A stretch of 10,543 nucleotides of DNA. It comes from Acidobacteriota bacterium (GTDB lineage: Bacteria > Acidobacteriota > Terriglobia > Terriglobales > Acidobacteriaceae). The notes under the pieces are model-generated. The model did not search any database. It worked only from the letters and a program-made list of their open reading frames with translations, and was not told the origin of the DNA. Positions 5,713 to 10,543 of this stretch are shown here, in pieces (position 1 is the first letter of the stretch; each line of letters begins with the position of its first letter). Location: NCBI GenBank assembly GCA_003224995.1, contig QIAI01000323.1, forward strand, positions 1-10,543, read 5' to 3'. Position numbers and translations under genes: made by a program.

Positions 5713-6918
5713 CTAGTCGTCGCGGCGATGCAGCGTCGGGCGATCATCGTCACCGCCCTTATCCGTCTTGTCTCCGGACTTGTCCGAGGTCGACGTTCTG
5801 CGCAGGCTGGGCTTGTTCCCGCCTTTGTCATCCACTGGCTTGCGGCGATTCTCCAGGCTCGCCAGTCGAGACTTCACGTCGGCAAATTCCGAGGTGGTCA
5901 CAATGTATTGTTGCTTCGCGGGAAGAATCCGGGAGATCTCTTCCTGTGACTTCGTAATACGGTCCGGCGTTTGAGGATGCGTAGCGAAGGCTTTGGCCAG
6001 CGTGCCCGGCTTCTTCTTCTCGCGGGCCTGCAACTTCTCGAAAAACTGCACGAAAGCGTTGGGATCGTAGCCCGCCTTGTAGATGTATTGCAGTCCCAGA
6101 AAGTCAGCTTCCGACTCAAAGCCGCGCGAGAAACTCAGGAAAGTCAGCGGCAATCCAAGGCCAGCCGCTGACCGCACCGCATAACCGATTCCGCCGCCCA
6201 CGAAAATCAATGGAATGGTTCCGATGTTCGCCCACTGGGCACGCGTCATCTGGCGGGTCGCATGTCGGGCAGCAACGTGTGCGATTTCGTGCGCCATCAC
6301 GCCGGCCAGCTCGGACTCTTCATCCGCCGCCAGAATCAGCCCGGAATTTACGTAGAAGAATCCACCTGGAAGTGCGAAGGCGTTCACTTCGTCGGAATCC
6401 ACGACTTTGATCGTGAACGGCACTTGAGCGTCGGAATTACGCACCAGATTCTGTCCGATACGATTCACGTATTCGGTGATCACGGGGTCACGAATGAGCT
6501 TGGAGGTGGCTTCCACTTCCTGTGCGTACTGCTTGCCCATCCGGATCTCGCCCTCGAGCGAGTACCAGTCGCCCAATCCGCGCCCGCCGACCTTGCGATT
6601 GCCGATGGCATTTACGTCGTTCTTGCTGCCATCATGCTTCACCTTACTGTCATCCGGCTGCTGTACGACGGAGGGCTGCTTGGCGGGATCGTCCTTCTTG
6701 GAATCCGAATCGGGGGCCTTGTTGGTGGGAGGAAGGGTGGGCGGAGTCGAACCCGGCGGGGTTCTCGTGCCCGGATCCGAAGTTGGCACCGGGAGACTCT
6801 GCGGATCAGTGCCAGGTCTCGGATCGCTAGGTCTGGGATCGGGCTGTTGAGCGAACACGGAGGAAACAAACAACATCGCGGACAGAGCAGCCGTTCCGAT
6901 TGCGAGCCGATACTTCAT
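5713..6918 (-). CDS. Exported M48-family zinc metalloprotease
   Basis: A 401-aa predicted periplasmic endopeptidase of the BepA/LoiP-like M48 branch, which degrades misfolded envelope proteins. It has a signal peptide (1-23, VFA-QQ), a Pro-rich disordered stretch (24-75), and a catalytic domain (about 110-340). HEIAH at 210-214 gives two zinc His ligands and the catalytic Glu; ESEAD at 268-272 supplies the third ligand. A conserved HPQTPDR follows at 314-320. The C-terminus (about 355-401) is a charged low-complexity tail rich in Lys, Asp and Gly. Unlike BepA there is no room for a TPR domain after the protease. ATG at 6918 is supported by AGGAG at 6930-6926 with 7-nt spacing. The gene has its own promoter and converges on the CxxC gene. 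The exact substrate is unknown. Confidence 0.93.
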   Translation of the reverse strand: MKYRLAIGTAALSAMLFVSSVFAQQPDPRPSDPRPGTDPQSLPVPTSDPGTRTPPGSTPPTLPPTNKAPDSDSKKDDPAKQPSVVQQPDDSKVKHDGSKNDVNAIGNRKVGGRGLGDWYSLEGEIRMGKQYAQEVEATSKLIRDPVITEYVNRIGQNLVRNSDAQVPFTIKVVDSDEVNAFALPGGFFYVNSGLILAADEESELAGVMAHEIAHVAARHATRQMTRAQWANIGTIPLIFVGGGIGYAVRSAAGLGLPLTFLSFSRGFESEADFLGLQYIYKAGYDPNAFVQFFEKLQAREKKKPGTLAKAFATHPQTPDRITKSQEEISRILPAKQQYIVTTSEFADVKSRLASLENRRKPVDDKGGNKPSLRRTSTSDKSGDKTDKGGDDDRPTLHRRDD

Positions 6919-6956
6919 GAAAAAACTCCTGGCCGAAACCCGGGCCCCACGCCGAA

Positions 6957-6962
6957 ATTATA
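6957..6962 (-). promoter_or_regulatory. Predicted -10 box of the M48 protease gene
   Basis: A perfect TATAAT on the minus strand (6962-6957), within GGGCGTATAATTTCGG, 38 nt upstream of the ATG. No -35 box of the housekeeping type is found at 16-18 bp (the hexamer there is CGGAAT). The CGTA overlap and a GGAATC at 6984-6979 recall ECF promoters, but that spacing is shorter than usual, so the sigma factor is undecided. Confidence 0.5.
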
Positions 6963-7133
6963 CGCCCGGTTGTCGCGGGATTCCGCAGCGATTCTTGTCA
7001 GTTGGACGCGAAAAGGCCAATGCGGGTTATCCAGAAAAACCGGAGCATTCGCGAAATCACGCAATGTTTACAGGTATATGCCGGGGTCGCGGTAGGCTGA
7101 AACCCGGGTGGTAACCTAAGGACGACTGTCAAC

Positions 7134-7174
7134 GCGCCCGAAAGGTCCGCATGATGCGGCCAAAAGTCGGGCGC
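7134..7174 (-). other. Two-tier GC-rich hairpin downstream of the phosphoesterase gene
   Basis: The outer stem is GCGCCCGA / TCGGGCGC (8 bp). Inside, a 5-nt/2-nt internal loop leads to GGCCGCA-tca-TGCGG-a-CC (7 bp with one bulged A). It begins 85 nt after the phosphoesterase stop codon on the minus strand. No T run follows, so if it ends the transcript it does so with help from Rho or as a 3' protective structure. An independent small RNA is also possible. Confidence 0.5.
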
Positions 7175-7259
7175 ACGGAATCGAAATCGAGGCCGGAGCC
7201 ACAAACACCAAGTACAGTACCAAGCCATTTTTGCCGCCAACAGTAGCGATGGAAAAGAC

Positions 7260-9998
7260 TTAATCGTCATCGTGATCAGAGCTGGCGGGGATAACGGTGT
7301 GCATTGCCGCCGGCATAGGTTTTTTGCCCATGCGATCTTTCCATAGAATCGCGTTCAGGGCGCGCGCATCCGCGGCGTCGGGACGGGAAAAATCCATCCG
7401 ACGTGATTGCTTCGCTCCGCGAGCTTTTGCCGGATTCACAGCGTACAGTAACCCATTTCCGCGATTGCGAGCATCGGCCGTAAAAGCTGGCTGATCTCCG
7501 GCCCCGGAGAATTCTTTTGCCATCACAGGCGCATAGCCGTCGTTCAAATTCATGGGCGGAAGTCCCAGCAGAGTTTCCATGGTGCGCAGCATGCTCACGG
7601 TCGTGTGAAAATCGTGATCCACGAGAGGCTGCTGCTTTGAGCCCGGAGCGTACTTGCTGATGACCAAAGCCAGGGAACGATGCGCATCCACATGGTCCGC
7701 GCCATCCTGCGCGTCATCTTCCAGCACAAAAATTGCCGTGTCATCCCAATAAGGACTGTGGGACACCGCTTCCACAATTCTGCCCACCGCGAGATCATTA
7801 TCCATAACCGAGGCCGAGGGAGTAGCTTTTCCGGGCCTGGTTCCCCCGGTGTGATCATTCGGCAGATGCATAATGACCAGGTTCGGCAATTCCTTCTCCG
7901 AACCTTGACCGCGGCCCTGAACATAGTCGGCGAACTCGCTCAGAAATTCGTCGACCCGCAGTTGGTCTGGATAATCCACATTGAACGCGGCAAATCGCAA
8001 GTCGGAGTGTTCCTGCAGTTCCGGCATGGTGGGCACACTTTGACGGATCAAGGGGATTTCCCACGGATAAGGACTGGCCTCTTCCCTTTTGCCCTTTACC
8101 GACGGCAAGGGTTCGCCATTTCTCACGACCTTCTGTTCGCAGACTCCAGCCGGCGGCGCAGGCGTGCCTTCTTTCGGCGAAGGCTGCTCGGCGGCGTTCG
8201 CCCACAAGTAGCCGGTTCCAGGCGAGTCTACGTCTGGAATTCCATAAGCTAATGGATACTCATCCGCTACCATGCCTTCAAAATCATAGGTGCGCTCATT
8301 TCCGCGATATCCGATGGGCCAGACCTTCTCGTTGTAGTCGCTGGTAATGCCCGCAGTCGACCAAACGTGTCCGTTTCCTGAGACTTCGCCGCTGTCATAG
8401 AAATTGTCGAGAACCCCAAATTGCATGGCCAACTTGTGCTGGTTCGGGGTGATGTCTTCGCCATACATGGTCAACGAGCGATCACCGTTGCCCACTTTCA
8501 AATCGCCGAACACCTGATCGTAGGTGCGATTTTCCTTGATGATGTAGATCACGTGCTTGATGGGATTCGCATCGCCGTGAAACCGAATGCTGGCGGCTTC
8601 CATCTTGAGGCCATTGCTCTGTTCCACCTGCTGGGTCAGCTCCCCGAGCTTCTTCTCGGCCTCTTTATGGGGAAGCCGCGACAACGACCCGTACATTAAC
8701 GTGGGAATGTAGGGATGCTCGCGATGTCGCTTGGTCGAACCGATGCTATCCCACCCGCTGTCAGGACCGCTGCCCGTTCCCTTAGCAGTGGCAACCAGAA
8801 GATCATCCCCGTGAACCGCCACTGCGCTGGGATACCACTCAGTCGGAATAAATCCGATGGCGGCCTCATCCTCGCGGGAATCGTCTTGCTTAGCAGTAAC
8901 GTCGAAGACCGCAATCGCATTCAGATTGGCATTCGCCACAAACAGTCGCGAACCATCCGGAGACTGTGCCAACGCGATGGGAGCGGTTCCGCCATATTTC
9001 TGTTCCCTGAGCTCGGTCGAGAACCAACGCTTGACCATGGCCGATTCGGTCGAAACCGCAGCCACCGCATCCACATTCGCCAATGCCACGTAGAGCGTCT
9101 TTTCATCCGGAGTCAGCAAGAGCGCGGTGGGATGCGACCCCGCAGCCGTCGCCGGATCCGGCTCGCGCAACGAAATCCAGCGCTTCACCGTGCCGCTATC
9201 CAGATCCAGTTCCGCCACTTTGGACGCATTCCAAAGACTGCACCATGCCTTCTTCCCATCGCGCGAAACCGTCACCGCATAGGGGTAAGAAGATGGCACC
9301 AACTTGTTCGTGCTCAGATCCCAACGCTTCACAGTTTCGCCAGTTACCGGGTCGATCAGAATGACGTTGTCCGAAAGATTATTTGCGATCAAGAGCCGCT
9401 CGTTCTTGGCACCCGGAACGATGGCCAGCCCGGCAGGATAGGGGATCGCTGTTCCGTGCTCAGTTTTGAAGACCCCGCGGGCCACCCACTTGCCCTCAGC
9501 CAATTTCTGAGGAGCGATTTTGATGAGCCTTTCAGGAGTCACTCTGCCTTCAGCGAAGCCGTACACGGCAATCGCATTTCCTGTGTCGCCCGGCTTGCTG
9601 CCCAGGGGATCGGTAAGGGCACCCAGCGAAGCATAGAGATGCTTGCCATCAGGGCTGAAGGCCAGTCCGAGAAAATAACTTTGGTGCGCGTCTTCACATA
9701 GCCGATTATCGGGAAAATCAGCGACCTTGCTGTCCTTCAGATCAAATATCGAGATCGACTGGCAGCCGCGCGACTTCTGCGTTCCGAAACCGGCATGCAG
9801 CATTGCAGCGAAGCGCCCATCCGCACTCATGGCAATGGTGGCGGGAAAGCTGTTAAGGCTACCGATCTTCCCGGGAACCGGTCGCAGCACCTTGCCGGTG
9901 GGAAGGGAGATCTCCGCCTGCTTGTTGGCTTGTTGTGCCGTCAGCGAGACAGTGCTCGCCGCCAAACCTGCCATCATTAGCATTCTTGCCAGTCGCAC
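7260..9998 (-). CDS. Exported YncE-like beta-propeller fused to an alkaline-phosphatase-superfamily phosphoesterase
   Basis: A 912-aa predicted secreted protein. After a signal peptide (about 1-21, SLTA-QQ) come YVTN/YncE-type propeller repeats (about 45-410) with recurring 'SPDGxxLYVA' strands near 115-124, 296-306 and 346-356. The C-terminal part (about 478-830) belongs to the phosphoesterase group of phospholipase C and acid phosphatase AcpA: IIKENRTYDQVFG (487-499), DSGEVSGNGH (535-544), NDHTGG (714-719) and EDDAQDGADHVDAHR (760-774). By analogy with AcpA, Glu489/Asn490 and the later Asp/His residues would bind metal, with the nucleophile in or near 536-540; this assignment is inference. 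The start is GTG at 9998, backed by GGGAG 7 nt upstream. The extreme C-terminus is acidic (DHDDD). It lies directly downstream of phoU on the same strand, behind a terminator, which suggests a role in phosphate scavenging. The substrate is unknown. Confidence 0.9.
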   Translation of the reverse strand: MRLARMLMMAGLAASTVSLTAQQANKQAEISLPTGKVLRPVPGKIGSLNSFPATIAMSADGRFAAMLHAGFGTQKSRGCQSISIFDLKDSKVADFPDNRLCEDAHQSYFLGLAFSPDGKHLYASLGALTDPLGSKPGDTGNAIAVYGFAEGRVTPERLIKIAPQKLAEGKWVARGVFKTEHGTAIPYPAGLAIVPGAKNERLLIANNLSDNVILIDPVTGETVKRWDLSTNKLVPSSYPYAVTVSRDGKKAWCSLWNASKVAELDLDSGTVKRWISLREPDPATAAGSHPTALLLTPDEKTLYVALANVDAVAAVSTESAMVKRWFSTELREQKYGGTAPIALAQSPDGSRLFVANANLNAIAVFDVTAKQDDSREDEAAIGFIPTEWYPSAVAVHGDDLLVATAKGTGSGPDSGWDSIGSTKRHREHPYIPTLMYGSLSRLPHKEAEKKLGELTQQVEQSNGLKMEAASIRFHGDANPIKHVIYIIKENRTYDQVFGDLKVGNGDRSLTMYGEDITPNQHKLAMQFGVLDNFYDSGEVSGNGHVWSTAGITSDYNEKVWPIGYRGNERTYDFEGMVADEYPLAYGIPDVDSPGTGYLWANAAEQPSPKEGTPAPPAGVCEQKVVRNGEPLPSVKGKREEASPYPWEIPLIRQSVPTMPELQEHSDLRFAAFNVDYPDQLRVDEFLSEFADYVQGRGQGSEKELPNLVIMHLPNDHTGGTRPGKATPSASVMDNDLAVGRIVEAVSHSPYWDDTAIFVLEDDAQDGADHVDAHRSLALVISKYAPGSKQQPLVDHDFHTTVSMLRTMETLLGLPPMNLNDGYAPVMAKEFSGAGDQPAFTADARNRGNGLLYAVNPAKARGAKQSRRMDFSRPDAADARALNAILWKDRMGKKPMPAAMHTVIPASSDHDDD

Positions 9999-10049
9999 GA
10001 TTTTGCTCCCGCATGATTCTGCAGCAAGCCGGCGTTTCGCGCAAAGACG

Positions 10050-10074
10050 AAAAACCGGTCAGAATTCTGACCGG
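10050..10074 (-). terminator. Intrinsic terminator of phoU
   Basis: A perfect 20-bp palindrome (10055-10074: CCGGTCAG, loop AATT, CTGACCGG) is followed on the minus strand by TTTTT (10054-10050), 20 nt after the phoU stop codon. A textbook Rho-independent terminator. Because it is a perfect dyad 52 nt upstream of the phosphoesterase start, it could also be bound by a regulator. Confidence 0.9.
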
Positions 10075-10094
10075 CCTTGTGCTCGGCCTCCGGG

Positions 10095-10543
10095 TTAGTG
10101 AGTCTCAGTCGCGGCCCGCTGCGTGGGCTGCTCTTGTCCGTTTCCTTCTGGCGACACGTTGTGTCGTACGTCCGCTCCGCGGACCCAGAAAATCACGTCT
10201 TCGGCAATGTTGGTCGCGTGATCGGCCACTCGCTCCAGGTTGCGCGCTACCAATAGCGCATCGAGGGCCTGGCGTGTGGTCTCGGGATGCTCATTCATGG
10301 TCTTGACCAGCACGATGAATGCCTCGTCTCGCATGCGGTCCACCACGTTGTCCATTTCCAGCACGGCTTGCGCGAGTTCGGCCTTGGCTTCAATGAAGGA
10401 CTCGAGCGCACGCCGTACCATCGCGCTCACCGCCGCGGACATGCGCGCGATGTCCACCGGCAGGTCGACCGCCGGCAGACTCACCATGTCCATCACACGC
10501 TCGGCAATATTGACGGCCTGGTCGCCGACGCGCTCCAGGTCCG
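10095..10543 (-). CDS. phoU: Phosphate transport regulator PhoU, 5' end missing
   Basis: PhoU is a cytoplasmic helical-bundle protein that links the Pst phosphate transporter to the PhoR/PhoB two-component system and keeps the Pho regulon off when phosphate is plentiful. About 149 C-terminal residues are visible out of a usual 215-240, and the frame is open to the right edge. Both PhoU signature helices are present: DLERVGDQAVNIAER at the very edge and NLERVADHATNIAEDVIFWV near the C-terminus, each with the E/D-x3-D metal-cluster pattern. The GTG at 10496 is in frame but internal, since the first signature lies upstream of it. The last 25 residues form a polar tail. pstB is often just upstream of phoU, but that lies outside the window. 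A terminator follows the stop codon. Confidence 0.96.
   Translation of the reverse strand, partial: DLERVGDQAVNIAERVMDMVSLPAVDLPVDIARMSAAVSAMVRRALESFIEAKAELAQAVLEMDNVVDRMRDEAFIVLVKTMNEHPETTRQALDALLVARNLERVADHATNIAEDVIFWVRGADVRHNVSPEGNGQEQPTQRAATETH

Larger units (their letters stand above)
6919..7259. other. 341-bp intergenic region before the protease gene
   Basis: It holds the protease ribosome binding site and -10 box at its left end, a small imperfect dyad (7046-7066: CATT-c-GCG, 6-nt loop, CGC-AATG) and a two-tier hairpin (7134-7174). Open frames crossing it look like chance: their products are rich in Trp, Arg, Pro and Phe and match nothing I recognise. I see no tRNA or known riboswitch consensus. 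Confidence 0.6.

Noticed and set aside
7127..7132. Perfect TTGACA (-35 box) on the minus strand
   Set aside because: No acceptable -10 box 16-18 bp downstream (the sequence there is ACCCGG), and it is over 200 bp from the protease start.
6998..7270. 90-aa minus-strand open frame crossing the gap after the phosphoesterase gene
   Set aside because: Rich in Trp, Arg, Pro and Phe, no recognisable motif, no good ribosome binding site, and it runs through the two-tier hairpin. Most likely chance.
8715..9701. Long (328-aa) plus-strand frame opposite the phosphoesterase gene
   Set aside because: Arg/His/Ile-rich composition typical of an antisense shadow of a GC-rich gene; the minus-strand frame has clear domains and a signal peptide.
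10016..10044. TTGCGC-17 bp-CAGAAT as a promoter for the phosphoesterase gene
   Set aside because: The predicted start of transcription would fall inside the ribosome binding site at 10010-10006, leaving no usable leader.
1..10543. Mobile elements, CRISPR arrays, tRNA/rRNA genes, toxin-antitoxin or defence systems
   Set aside because: Looked for and not seen: no transposase or integrase motifs, no regularly spaced direct repeats with unique spacers, no tRNA-like cloverleaf, and gene composition is uniform across the window.

Overview
The window looks like ordinary chromosomal sequence from a free-living, Gram-negative-type bacterium, most likely an Acidobacteriota (Koribacter/Terriglobales-like). 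I base this on the moderately high GC content, the overall flavour of the proteins (a GAF protein with an unusual conserved tail, a short CxxC protein, a secreted beta-propeller/phosphoesterase fusion) and the heptamer repeats between genes. The taxonomic call is inference; there is no rRNA or marker gene to confirm it.

Left part (1-4076): the 3' end of lspA (signal peptidase II, + strand) converges on a two-gene minus-strand unit, a GAF-domain protein followed by a large secreted lytic transglycosylase with an SLT domain. The transglycosylase start codon lies one base after the GAF stop codon. The 180-bp gap between lspA and the transglycosylase is almost filled by a structure made of 7-bp repeats facing each other, which touches or nearly touches both stop codons.

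Middle (4077-5700): a 245-bp divergent promoter region separates the GAF/slt unit from a plus-strand pair, an ECF sigma factor and a small soluble zinc-binding anti-sigma factor whose start overlaps the sigma stop (GTGA). A separate 78-aa CxxC protein with a strong ribosome binding site follows. It ends at a bidirectional terminator with a perfect 12-bp stem and a TTCG loop.

Right part (5701-10543): three minus-strand genes. From upstream to downstream these are phoU (cut by the window edge), a 912-aa exported YncE-like beta-propeller fused to an alkaline-phosphatase-superfamily phosphoesterase, and an exported M48 (HExxH) metalloprotease. A clear intrinsic terminator separates phoU from the phosphoesterase. 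A 341-bp gap before the protease holds a two-tier hairpin and the protease promoter.

Biologically the window is dominated by cell-envelope functions: lipoprotein processing, peptidoglycan turnover, envelope proteolysis, stress sigma/anti-sigma signalling, and phosphate regulation beside a secreted phosphoesterase. I do not see a mobile element, CRISPR array, tRNA, rRNA or obvious defence system. The least explained items are the heptamer inverted-repeat element, the conserved C-terminal region of the GAF protein, the small CxxC protein and a few dyads in the intergenic regions.
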